Below are positions 53,641-64,000 of a stretch of 64,000 nucleotides of DNA, one piece after another. The translations under genes and the position numbers were made by a program. The first letter of the stretch is position 1. Each line of letters starts with the position of its first letter. Location: the NCBI GenBank assembly GCA_021018995.1, contig CM037590.1, forward strand, positions 105,401,097 to 105,465,096. The letters are read 5' to 3'. Origin of the DNA: Chloranthus sessilifolius (lineage: Eukaryota > Streptophyta > Magnoliopsida > Chloranthales > Chloranthaceae). The notes under the pieces were generated by a model, which made no database searches, had not been told where the DNA came from, and saw only the letters and a list, made by a program, of their open reading frames with translations.

Positions 53641-55177
53641 GCTAGGGAGGAGATCTCTAGCCCTACTTTAGAGCCTCTTAACCCTGAGTTAGAAAGGGGA
53701 AGGAGACTTAGAAGAGACAGGCACACCACAGGAGAGCCCCCAAGTGAATCTGTGACAGCAAATATGGGTGAAGAACAACCCAGAACTCTCAAGGAGTTGA
53801 ATGCTCTGGATAACTATAACTCCCCTTTTAGCATTCAATTCCCTAATGTTCAGGGGAATTATGAAATAAAAACTTCAATCATCCAAATGCTGCCCTCTTT
53901 CCATGGGCTTAGTAAGGAGGACCCGTACAAGCATATTGATCAGTTCTTGGCCTTGTGCACCACTTTTAATATCACTGGTTTGGGACCTGAGGCTACTAGG
54001 CTCAGACTCTTTCCCTTCTCTCTGAAGGATAGGGCTGTGACTGTTGACCACTCTTCCCAACAATAGCATTGCTTCATGGAAAGACCTGCAGACCAAGTTC
54101 CTGACCAAGTTCTTCCCTGAGACCAAAACTAGCCAATTGAGGAAGACAATTCTTGCTTTTGCCCAAGCCCCAACTGAGGATTTTAATCAAGCCTGGGATA
54201 GGTTTAAGGAAATGCTCAAACAATGCCCCCACCACAAGATCCCAGACTGGTAGCTTGTTCAAAGCTTCTACAATGGGATTGATGAAAAAAGTAGAGATAC
54301 GGTTGATGCCTCTTGTAGTGGCACTTACATGCACAAAACTGCTGATGAGGCATGGGAATTGTTTGAGGTGATTAGTGAAAATGCTTTTCAAAAGCTATCC
54401 TTGGAAAGAACTAGTCAGGAGTCTGAGTCAAAAGTGGGGCCTGCTACATTGACAAGAGGAAACGTTTGTGAGGTGTCTGGGAACAATTACCTGCAGCTGC
54501 AGATGGCAAACCTCTCTATGAAGTTTGACAAATTACTGACTGTGATGCAACCCAGAAGGGCTGCTCATGTGGCGGACGCATGTCTGATATGCCAATCCCC
54601 ACAGCACATAGTGGAGGAATGTCCATCTGCAGAGCAATATCCTGAATTGGTTTTAGAACATGCTACTGCTGCTCAATCTTATGGCCAGCAACAATCTGAG
54701 GGCTACAATAGACAGCCATATGGATACCAGCACCAAAATGCTGGTTACCAATGGAGAGACCACCCAAATCTGAGGTGGAGGCAAGACAATTATATGCAGC
54801 CCCAACAGATGTTGGTTATACCTCAAAGGCCACAGCAACAGTTCAATCAAGGGAATGCCCCTAGGTCTAACTTCCAGCACCATCAGCAACCCCATCAGCA
54901 ATAAAATCAATTGGTCTTACCCCCATCTCAACCCAGACATACTTCTTTCAAGGACCAGGTCTTGACCTCACTACAAAACCTGGGTTCCTTGGCTCAGACT
55001 GTGAATTCTCATGGTCAGAGCATCAAGAAGATGGAAGAACAAATTGGCCAACTAGCGAATACCTTAGCCAAAAAAGAAGAGAGAAGGCTGCCCAGTCAAC
55101 CAGTGGTTAATCCCAAGGGCCAATTTTTGATTGGTGAAGGATCCTCAAACCCTGAAGGGGATCTTTCATTGAATTGA
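53641..55177 (+). pseudogene. Gag of the plus-strand Athila-like element
   Basis: Reads PNPELERG-like sequence, then MGEEQPRTLKELNA (ATG 53764), QMLPSFHGLSKEDPYKHIDQ, RLRLFPFSLKDRA (gag domain), TKFFPETKTSQLRKTILAFA, FNQAWDRFKEML, DEAWELFEVISENAFQ, an intact CCHC knuckle CLICQSPQHIVEEC (about 54583-54624) and a glutamine-rich tail. The frame shifts near 54037, and stops occur at 54251-54253 and 54902-54904, each consistent with a CAG/CAA-to-TAG/TAA change. The frame ends at 55177 after GEGSSNPEGDLSLN, where the protease should begin, so pol is cleanly missing. Confidence 0.85.
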
Positions 55178-55992
55178 TGCTAAGAACTGTGCACTTTGTA
55201 TGTTATGTACTTTACTGTTTATAGGAATTTTTAGTGATCCTGTTGGAGTCTGAGTTTAGTGCTTTATGCCTACTTTTATTCCTGTTCCCTTTGATTGATA
55301 ATTTCAAGTGATTGAATGATGATGGTATTGTTTGAATGCTTTCCATGATGTGTGAATTTAATGCTTTGAGAGTATGAGAATTTTTGAATGTTTTGTAATG
55401 CTTATGGGTGTCCCTGGAAGAGAGCCTGTGAGAGCATCCACCCACAAAACAAAGGTCAAAAGGCTGACTAGTGGGTGTGTGAATTCTGACTCTGCTAAGC
55501 CATCGCGAGGTTGTGAAAATTTGGTTTGGTTTCCTCTTATGCAGTTCATAAAGAATTACTTTGCTTTGCTGTCGCGAGTTTCAGATATAGTTGTGTGGGC
55601 TTCCTCGCGCAGTTTAAATGAACATCCAATCTCGCGACCCATTCATGCTTATCAAGCGAGCGGATATTTTTAAAGCACGCCAAGCCTCGCGATATTTAAA
55701 ATCCTACCCCGCGCTGCTTTTCTTTACTGCTTTCTCTTTCCTCTCCTGCCAGCGAAACCCTAGCTCCCACTCCTCTCAATCTCTCTCCTCCAGCATCCTG
55801 TCTATAGTTCATCGCTCACTTTGAAATTCTAGATTTTTGTTCTTAAAGCTTCCATCAACAGTTGCCCCCTACTAGGAGCTCCTACGGTCTACCGTACATC
55901 AAATTGAACAGAACCCTAACTTTTAGGGTAAGACTCAGCTCTTAATTTTTTCTTTCAAAATTTCAACTGCACACTCACCAAGGAGAATCTTA
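55178..55992 (+). promoter_or_regulatory. Internal promoter-like region with CTCGCG motifs upstream of ORF2
   Basis: Contains CATCGCGAGGTT (55502), GTCGCGAGTTT (55570), CCTCGCGCAGTTT (55603), TCTCGCGACCC (55629), CCTCGCGATATTTAAA (55685, overlapping a TATA-like ATATTTAAA) and CCCCGCGCTG (55709). A pyrimidine-rich leader follows with a telo-box AAACCCTAG at 55755-55763 and CTCTCAATCTCTCTCC, then the ORF2 ATG at 55993. The motifs equal those of this element's LTRs. Confidence 0.65.
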
Positions 55993-58900
55993 ATGGCTCC
56001 TAAAAGTGCACCTGTGAAGAGAGCTAGGGACCAGGCCACCGTGGAGCCTGCCCCTAAGAAAGCCAAGTCCTCTACGGCACAATAAAAAGGGAAGGAGGTG
56101 GTTCCTGAGGTGGCTGAACAAACACCTGATTACTCTACACCCTCTGAGCTCCTCATTTCCGTTCCCTTAGAGCCTGAAGCCATTTTTGATATATCTTTCT
56201 TTGAAACTGAGCCGTTGTCAGCACCTGCCATTGAGTTCTTGGGCAAGGCTGGTTTGATCCCCTTGATGAAAATGATTCCTGCACTAGCCTACCCTAGGTT
56301 AGTGCAACTCTTTTACCATCCTTAGGGTCGAGGCATACACACATGGGCAGCCAGCTTCCTTGTGTTAGTTGACAATTTTGAGATGCTACTCATTAGCGTT
56401 GATTCTTTGAAGTCATGGGCATCTCTGCCATTTTTTATCCCAACTGTGGTTATGGTTCCCCTGTGAGTGCCCCCATTGACACCATTGCACAGGCCCTTAC
56501 CAGAGGTTTGAACGCCACAGGGGACTCCATCAGAAAAAGAGATTTGGATCCTAAATTGTTGTTCATTGATCAAGTGCTGAGGAAGAATATTTATTGCTCC
56601 GGCCATCAGCAAGAGAGGAGGATACCAATTGCTGATGCTCTCTATTCCTTCTCTCTGGGCCATGGATTTAATGCTGTATGGTTGATTTTTGAGGCCATGA
56701 AGGATATGATGGTGAAGCTCGGGCTGCAAAAGAAGATCCACACTCTCCCCTATGGAAGACTCATCACCAAATTACTTCTGAGGGGAGGGTACAAGATACC
56801 AGTGGGGGAGTTATCTGCTGACCTCACTCCCACCACTTTTGCCAAAAGACAATGGGGGATCAGCAGGAGTCTGATGGATCCTGAGAAGAAGAAGAAGGCT
56901 GAAGCTCAGGTTGTTTCTGAGCAAGGAGAGGGAACTGCTGTGGTAAAGGACACCCCTGCCCCCAAAAAGAAGGCTAAAGCCCCTGCTCCAAAGAAGGTGG
57001 TGCAAGCTTCTGTCACCTCTGCTTCTGCAGCAATACCTCCATCCACCACACTTGCCCCTCCATCAGTTTCTTTGCCTATTCCATCTCTCCCTTTCCCTCT
57101 CTTATCTCCCTTTTCCATTCCACCTCCCCCTATGATTCGTTCCTGGGTGGAAAGTGTTAAACCCCATGACAACACTCCCCCTTCACCCACCTTACCTCAA
57201 TACACAGCCCTAGTATCTCCAACATCATCTGACCTAAACCCTGACAGCCCTCCCCTGGTATCCTACATTAAAAAGAAGACCTCTCATACAACCCCAGCCA
57301 GATCCTTACCTCAACCAACCACCCCTATCATTCCCACAGATACCCCACATATTGACCCAGCCACCATCCCAACCATCCCTACCTCACCTCCACTCCCAGA
57401 CCTTGACTTTAACCTAGCCACTACTTCCGGATATCAGGCCTTCATGACTACCTTGCTTGATACCCTGCCAACCCATGATATCCCTCTCCCAGATTCCCCA
57501 CTCCCTTCACAACATCACTCACCAGACCTTTCATCTTCTCCCCCTACAACTTTCCATCATGCCCCCACTTCTCCTTTCCAACCTGTTCCCTCCTCTTCTC
57601 ATACTCCACCCCAACCAACCTCAGATACCCTTACCCATATCCTTTCCTTAATACATGACATCCAGAACCAGCTATCCACCACAACACAAACCCAAGACCA
57701 AATGCAAACTGACATCACCAACATAAAATCCACCCTTCAAAAATTGACAAACCCACCCATCTCTACACAACCTCCTACCACCTCCCTCATCCAGCCCCCT
57801 TCCACCTCTGACTCCACAGTGCAACCAGAACTCACCCCAATTGACTTACCTACACCCTTCACCCTCCAAGACACCATACCCCACCACTCCTTCCCCACTC
57901 TACCTATCCTTCCCCCACTCATATTACCTCCACCACAATTTACCAACACTTCTACCCAAACAGACCCCATTCCTTTCCCATCCACCCTTCCCATTCAACC
58001 CCACATATTTGTAACCCCACCACTTCCATTTCGACCCTTCACCATTTCATTTTTCCCTTACCCAAAACCATTCACCTCCACTAACCATCCTTCTTTTACT
58101 TTTCCACCCATGTCTTCCATTCCACCCCTTATCCTACCCCCTCCTCAATTCATTGACCATTCAACACAGACTGCCCCAGCCACTTCCACCCCTCCTCTAG
58201 ACTTCATCACTACAGCCTCCACTTTACCCCACTAGGATCAATCACCTTCTACTTCTTCCACTCCATTTCTACCAATCTTACCCAGACACTCCTATTACAC
58301 CCCTCCCTACTTCGCCCTCCTCCATGCCATGAGGGACAATGCCTATATCAAGAGGGATGTCCTGAGGGGCATGGCACAACTTCGCCAATCCATTGAGTCC
58401 CCTTGGCTGCAGAAGCTGAGTGACTTGAAGCTTGCTCACAGCGAGCAGCTGAGAGATATTTCCAAGGGGTGGGAGCCAATTTTGGAGACACTCAATGCGA
58501 ACAAGGCTGCGACAACTTACTACAGAATGACTACGAAGATGGAAAAAGCCAATGCTGAAATGACAAAAAAGAAAGCCAGGTTGTTAGAAAGGAAACTGAA
58601 TAATGCTCAGGAGATCAACAAACTCAGTAAGGAGCTTTCAGATACCAATCTCCTATATGCTACCAAGAAAATTGAGATTTTGGAACAAAGGGTGCCTTCC
58701 TACTATCCCAACCAATTCAGGCCACCCCTCTCGCCACAACACCCCCTGAGGCCCCATCTTCCTCCACACAACCAAGCCCAACTTCTTCCACTCCCTCTGC
58801 CCCTACACCTACACAACCTGTTCCCCCACCTCCCTGACCCCAACTCCATGCCTCCTCCTGCTCCTACTCAAGTTCCTGCTCCTGCTAAAGTCCCTACTCC

Positions 58901-59776
58901 AGCTCCTGCTCCTATCTCAGTGCCTCCCCCTGTTTAATCTCCTGCCCCCAAAAGAAAATGGACTCCTTCCAAGAAACCTCCCACCTCCAAAAGAGCCACT
59001 GCAGTCCAAAAAGGAAAAAGGCCAGCCCCTCCATCCCCACCTCCAAAGGTCACCAGAGCTTCTGCTCAGGATGATCCCCATGGTCGCCTACTTTCCAAAG
59101 AGGAACGCAGACAGGCTGCTGCTGCCCTTGGATTGGATCCCACTGAGCTTTTTCCTTCTGACTCAGACTCTGATTCTGCACCACCTATGGATCCCAGTGC
59201 CAAGACTCCTATTGATGCTCCTTCATCAAGCCCTGCTGAACAAACCTATCCTCCGAGAAGGAAAGTTACAGCTAAAAGAACTTCTCACACTGCTGTCTCT
59301 CTAAAAATTAGAAAAGAAACATCTGCCCAGTCTGAGGAGGCACCACCAATGAGCCAGCCAGTGAAGGGGAAGAGCCCTGCCATTCCTGCAGCAAAGGAAC
59401 AAGAAGTCTTTTGTGGCTACCCCTAAGCTTGACAAAGGGAAAAGTCCTCTCCTGCCTCAGGTGAAAGAAAAAGATAAATCCCCTGTTGTCCCTCCTGAGC
59501 CAGAACAAGCCCAATCCCCTCTCATTTCCCTCACCGGCCTGGAAGGGCCCAAAAGGGAAGAGTCCCAAAGGAAAAAGTCCTATCAAATCCCCTGAGCCAA
59601 CCACAGATAAATCTTCAGAGATCCCTCCTCAACCAAAGACAAGAAAAATGAGGGTCAGGGCACCAACCATACCCAAAACTGTTGCCCAAAGAAAGGAAGA
59701 GAGGGAATGAAAGAAAAAAGAGGAAGAGGCTTACCTTCAAGAGCATGCCAAGAAGATGGGTTGGGACAAGTTTTGA
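55993..59776 (+). pseudogene. ORF2 of the plus-strand Athila-like element
   Basis: ATG at 55993-55995. The N-terminus is basic (MAPKSAPVKRARDQ, PAPKKAKSS). A globular region follows: LIPLMKMIPALAYPRLVQLF, then, after a stop (56323) and frameshift, IDQVLRKNIYC, ADALYSFSLGHGFNAVW, LPYGRLITKLLLRGGYKIP, resembling the domain labelled putative plant transposon protein. Residues beyond are P/S/T-rich for about 400 codons (STQTDPIPFPS), then a coiled coil (KMEKANAEMTKKKARLLERK), another proline-rich stretch, an acidic SDSDSDS segment and a K-rich tail ending KKMGWDKF. Stops also at 56083, 58233, 58935 and 59708; frameshifts near 59410 and 59500. Original length about 1260 codons. No catalytic motif is seen. 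Confidence 0.75.
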
Positions 59777-60004
59777 TCCAGACTCTGATTAGATTGTACC
59801 TAGGATTTTTTCTGTTTCTACACTCTGTTGCTTCTATTTTCTTTTAGTTTGTACATTTCTCATTTTTAATAGATTTTCCTCTTTTGTCATTACTATTTTG
59901 CTTTGTCTGTTGTGTGTTTTGTTCAATGTTATTTTCTTTTCTTTTTACCCTCAATAAATCTGCTGCAAATTCACTTTGAATCAGTGAGGACACTGCTCCT
60001 CATA

Positions 60005-60035
60005 GGTTGGGGGGTGTGGCAGGCAGACCCTGCCA
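60005..60035 (+). promoter_or_regulatory. Purine tract and stem-loop after ORF2
   Basis: GGTTGGGGGGTG followed by TGGCAGG (60017-60023) pairing with CCTGCCA (60029-60035). The same arrangement ends ORF2 in the minus-strand units, with compensating arm changes. Confidence 0.55.
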
Positions 60036-61651
60036 ATGGAATAGTTAGCCTAAGTGCAGCAGAGTCATCTGAGTAATATGGAAATGGATCTATGTTCACT
60101 TAAGAATCATGACAAATAAGAAATTTAAAGTTTCTGCAAACTTTAGACATTATAAACTTTTAATATTTCACATTTTCATGATGATATCACCAAGGAAACT
60201 CACTTGTATCAGCACTTAGTGAATCATTAGAGAGAGAAAAAGGTGAGGACATACTTAAAAGTTCAAAGGAAGACCATAACCAGTGAGAATTGGGCCTATA
60301 AAAAATTTTTCCATCCTTTGAGGAGTGACTAAGGCAATTTCTTCTAGTTCTAAAGATTTGGTCGAAACGTGCTCACTAGAAGTTAGGCAACTCCAAGTTG
60401 AAACAACTGACAGCACTCATGAGATTTAGGAAAGGATCAAGGCCTTCTCTTGGACAGTTTGAGCCTAATAAGACCAACCCTAAAGCAACTGCCCTTGTCC
60501 ATACCCCCTTTGAGCTTTAAATCCTGAATTTCTTTAAAATACACCTGAGTACTTGTACCTGAACCTATGAACCTAATTCAGTCTACCCTCACTCTGAGAA
60601 TTCAGAAGGTAAAGGAGAAAGAGTTGAAGATGGACTAGCTATGGTCAACATTAGGTGAATGGAGAAGAAGTATCTCAAAATTCTGACAGTATGGTAACTG
60701 AGAACATGGTGGCATTTCAGAAAAGTAAAAATAAAAATAAAAGAAGAAATTTCATCAAAAAGAAACAAAAATAATAATGAAGAGGAGTATGAGAGGAGTC
60801 AAGAGGATCTTTCTTTTGGAAAATCAAAATCAAGAAGAGAAACTGATCACTTCAAATATGAAAATCTCAAAGAAGAAGAAAGGAGCTAAAATCAAGAAGG
60901 TGAAGTCATGAATCACCTCTTCCACCTACTGATTTCTCAATTTTGAACCCCTTTTCAACCTTCCATTCTTTTTAACCCCACTCCATAAGCCACATTCCAG
61001 CCCTTGTGATCCAAAGTTGAGTGAGCTGTCATGTGGAGATAAAGAGTTATCCAATCTATGGTAAGGATGTGTCAATGATGTCAGCACTTGAGAACTCTGC
61101 CTATGCTCATGCTTACAGACCCATTTGGGGGATGTAACTGCTCTTGAGCCTGAGAGAAAATGAACCCCTCAACAAGACCCTTATGAGAGTATGCCCTGGA
61201 AAGTTTTGGGTATGATCTTGACTGCATTATGTATGACCTATAACCTAATTTTTAATCTGATGATGAGCTCAGTGTTGGCATACACTTGTGCAGTTTTCTG
61301 TGGTTGTAAATTGATTGGAAATGTTGTGCATTCATGAGAAGTTTATGCTATTTAAATTACTGTGCAACCAATGGATTAAATTTCTTTTATGTTTACTGAT
61401 TCAAGAGTAAACTAAGTCTGCTCCTTGACTGCTCACTTGATGATATTGCACTTTTGTTAACTGTTTCATTGAGAAGTTTATGGGTATCTTCACTGAAAAC
61501 CCTCAGGAGACTTCACTCCTCCACTAGGGATCACCTAGGGGTTTAAAAGGCTTGGTACATATGCTAAATGTATCCATGCTCCCTACGAAAGTGGCATTTA
61601 ATTTTTGTAGTAGATTTAATGTAGCTTTGCTAAGGGACTAGCAAAGATTAG
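60036..61651 (+). other. Conserved 3' non-coding block of Athila
   Basis: Reverse-orientation equivalent of 22135-23640 and the unit blocks. No ORF. Shared phrases include AGAAGTTAGGCAACTCCAAG, GCCTATGCTCATG, GGTTTAAAAGGCTTGGTACA and GTAGGGAG-type ends. A-rich stretch at 60720-60780. Confidence 0.65.
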
Positions 61652-61662
61652 GTTTGGGGGTG
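61652..61662 (+). other. Polypurine tract of the plus-strand Athila-like element
   Basis: GTTTGGGGGTG directly precedes the 3' LTR start TGTTAAGACC at 61663. Confidence 0.75.
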
Positions 61663-64000
61663 TGTTAAGACCTGAAAAGTATCACTTTTGATCCCTTAAC
61701 TTAACCTTTGATTAGACCCTTAGCCACCTAATAAGTTCTTGTTAAGTGTTTTATGTAGGTAATAATTAGCAGGGAAATAAGGCCAGGAATCCTGGTAAGG
61801 AGCCTATTTTGGCACCAGAAGTCCTTTAGAAGGATGAACTCTGAATCCAGACTTGAAATGAGCCTCGCGCAGCTGACCCAAGCTTTAGAGGATTCAGGAG
61901 ATATATGCCTCGTGCATCCAACTGAGCTTCCCAAGACTTTACAAACAACTTCTCGCGCAATTGAGTGACTGAAGAGCTTCAGAAGCACAAACTCGCACAG
62001 CTCTCGTGAAGCTCAAGAGTAGAACACACATCGTGCGCCTCGCACTAAATCAGACTCTCTCACCTCGCAGCTTGCTTAGAACGGCCGAGGAGAGAGAGCT
62101 TCAAGACGCCTGCAATCGTCAAAGAGTCGTGGATGCAAATTTTAGAAGAGAACTCCTCGCGCAGTTCTCGTGCTATTCAAGAAGAAAGCATCCTCACAAA
62201 GACAGAGCCATCCTCATGAAGATCAATTAAGACATGAACCTCGCGCAGTTTAGAACTCATTAGAGCCTCGCGAGGAAACTCGCGAAGTCCATTGAAGAGA
62301 AGTGCTTGCGAAGTTCTCGCGCTATTCAAATCTATCCTCGTGAAGATCAACCCAGCGAATGCGCAGCTACCTCGCGACTGCGTGAATTCCAACCCCGCGA
62401 CATCTGAGGCTTTGATGTCTACTCAACCTCGCGAAGCCCAATCCAGCGAGAGCACAATTCTCTACTGCGCGACTGCCTGAAGAGCAAACCAAGGCAACCT
62501 CACGACGATTGAAGCTTCAATGTTAAACCATCCTCGCGAAGAGCAAGAGCTACCATGCGACAAGTCTGGGAAACAATAGCTACCTAGCGAAGCTCTGAAC
62601 TTCAACTTCCATCTCTTCAGCAGAGGACCTTCTAGGAATTTCCAGCAATTAGGGCATGCACTCCCACCCTAATGCGCCGCCACACCACTGCTATATAAAC
62701 CCATACTTAGCTTAGGTTTAAACATCCTGGAAAATCTTAGAAATCTTGGAACAAATCTGGGAACACGTCTCATCTCTTGGAGATTTGATCTGAGATCGTT
62801 TTTCTTTTCTTTTATAGCTGTAAGTAGTTTTTTTTTTCTTTTTCCTTCTCTCCATAGTCCAGCACTTGCTTGCTATGTCTTTGTATACATTTTGAACTAG
62901 TTTAATAGAAGTTTTGTAATAGGATTTGTACTTTATGGGATTTGTATTTGAATGTGATCTACTCTGTGCAAGGCTGCTGCCTTGTGATCCGCCATTACTT
63001 TGGTTGTGATTCAGAGCAATGGAGGACTGATTCTAAGGGCCACTCAGATCCAAGTGACCTGTGTGTCTAGGCTATCATGGTCATATACAGCCTTAGCCCC
63101 ACCACAAGACCCACTAGATCTGAAATCCCCATGGGAGCTTGAGCTGGTAGCCTTATGACCATGGTGGTGGCAGTGATATTCTTGTTTTGTCTTGGGCTCC
63201 GTGAGGAGGATGGCCTCTGGGATAGTTTGTGACCATTCAAGTGGACAGGTAGGTTATAGCCTTAGGGTGATTCTAATCCACCGATCCAAGATGGATCCTT
63301 CTTCTTTGCACCTAAGCTTGTATTAGCCTGGTGGGAGATTGTACAGAGGCAGACTCCCCTATATTTGTATAGATCCGCTATCAGATGTTAGATCTGATCT
63401 GGTTATAAAGATTGTAGGCTTGTGACTGGACCATTGTAGCCTCACTCAAGCAATGGACAGCTAGATCGAAGGTTGTACTCAATCTCTTGTTGGTTATATG
63501 TGTCTGGGATATCATGGTCCTATACAGCCTTAGCCCCACACATAGAGCTTTAGAGGTTGAGGTTCCCTATGGATTCTTGAGCTGGTAGCCTGGATGAAAT
63601 AGTGCCTATAATAATTAACTTGTTTTGACCCATCCCTGGATTGTGGTTCCCCTATGGGATAGTCTGTGACCATTTGAGTGGACAGGTTATAACCTTAAGG
63701 GATTGAATCATAGCAGAGAGATGGGTTGGATCCTTTCTCCTTAGTGGTGATAACGTAGCCATTGGACAAGATTTCTATAACATCAGATCTGAATCTGAGT
63801 TACAAAACTCCTCTGATCTAGGCTCAATAACATTCTTCTCACCCTTTTATATTTATTTTTCACACTCCATCCATCCTCTCAACCCTTTCTGTAGTTCAGA
63901 CATTAGGCTACCTTAGGATCTGTAAACTAAGTGACCTTAAACTCCCTTCCCTTAAGGACTGCCAAATCTGTAGTCAGACCTAGAGGGACTACTAGAGAGG
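61663..64000 (+). repeat. 3' LTR of plus-strand Athila-like element, runs off the window
   Basis: Matches the 5' LTR from its first base; 2338 bases are inside the window, so about 260-300 more should follow. Relative to the 5' LTR it lacks about 83 bases after ACTCCCA (near 62666; compare 51687-51770) and carries an extra AGGT at about 63249. The motif array is at 61862-62585 and TATATAAA at 62692-62699. Several CG sites of the array have become TG or CA. Confidence 0.88.

Larger units (their letters stand above)
50677..64000 (+). mobile_element. Athila-like element with gag and long ORF2 but no pol
   Basis: 5' LTR (50677-53272), PBS, gag (to 55177), internal promoter-like region, ORF2 (55993-59776), 3' non-coding block, PPT and 3' LTR (from 61663, running off the window). 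Protease, RT, RNase H and integrase are absent, so this is a non-autonomous derivative depending on proteins from relatives. It inserted into Tat2; the five bases before the LTR are CATAT (50672-50676). Over the first 300 bases the LTRs differ at roughly 6% of sites by eye, and the 3' LTR has an 83-base deletion. Confidence 0.85.

Overview
This window looks like gene-free, repeat-packed plant chromatin. Essentially every interpretable base belongs to LTR retrotransposons of the Ty3/gypsy superfamily: Tat/Ogre-like, Tekay-like chromovirus and Athila-like. These lineages, tRNA-type primer-binding sites, long AT-rich LTRs and telo-box leaders point to a seed plant with a large genome; the species cannot be named from this. 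I see no convincing host gene, tRNA, rRNA or CRISPR. All coding regions are decayed by stops, frameshifts and deletions.

Layout. (1) 1-8751, plus strand: the 3' part of a Tat-like element (Tat1): reverse transcriptase/RNase H, a second archaeal-type RNase H, integrase, a long 3' non-coding region with four covarying hairpins and about eighteen 61-bp tandem repeats, then the 3' LTR. (2) 8752-19708, minus strand: a Tekay-like element with 5' LTR, PBS, gag, protease, RT, RNase H, integrase and chromodomain, followed by an extra downstream reading frame with its own promoter. Tat1 is inserted in that extra frame, and a plus-strand solo LTR (14914-17324) sits between the Tekay LTR and its PBS. (3) 19709-46117, minus strand: an Athila-like element lacking RT, RNase H and integrase, followed by a head-to-tail array of LTR plus truncated-internal units (LTRs at 28323, 33420, 38697 and 43865). 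(4) 46118-47501: a further Athila-like fragment. (5) 47502-50676, plus strand: 5' LTR, PBS, leader and gag start of a second Tat-like element (Tat2), inserted into fragment 4. (6) 50677-64000, plus strand: an Athila-like element inserted into Tat2, with gag, no pol, a long ORF2, PPT and most of the 3' LTR.

Nesting gives relative ages. The minus-strand Athila array is the oldest layer; Tekay inserted into one of its LTRs, then Tat1 and the solo LTR inserted into Tekay. On the other side, Tat2 entered an Athila gag and the plus-strand Athila entered Tat2.

The most interesting signal runs across families. Nearly every element carries an array of short CG-centred or palindromic motifs in the U3 of its LTR, and the motif is specific to the family or subfamily. 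In four elements the same motif array recurs inside the element, in three cases just upstream of an extra ORF with a basic N-terminus. This resembles a self-recognition system, for example a trans-acting element protein and its cognate sites, and is the best candidate here for an undescribed system. The second is a set of four hairpins in the Tat1 3' region with compensatory stem changes.
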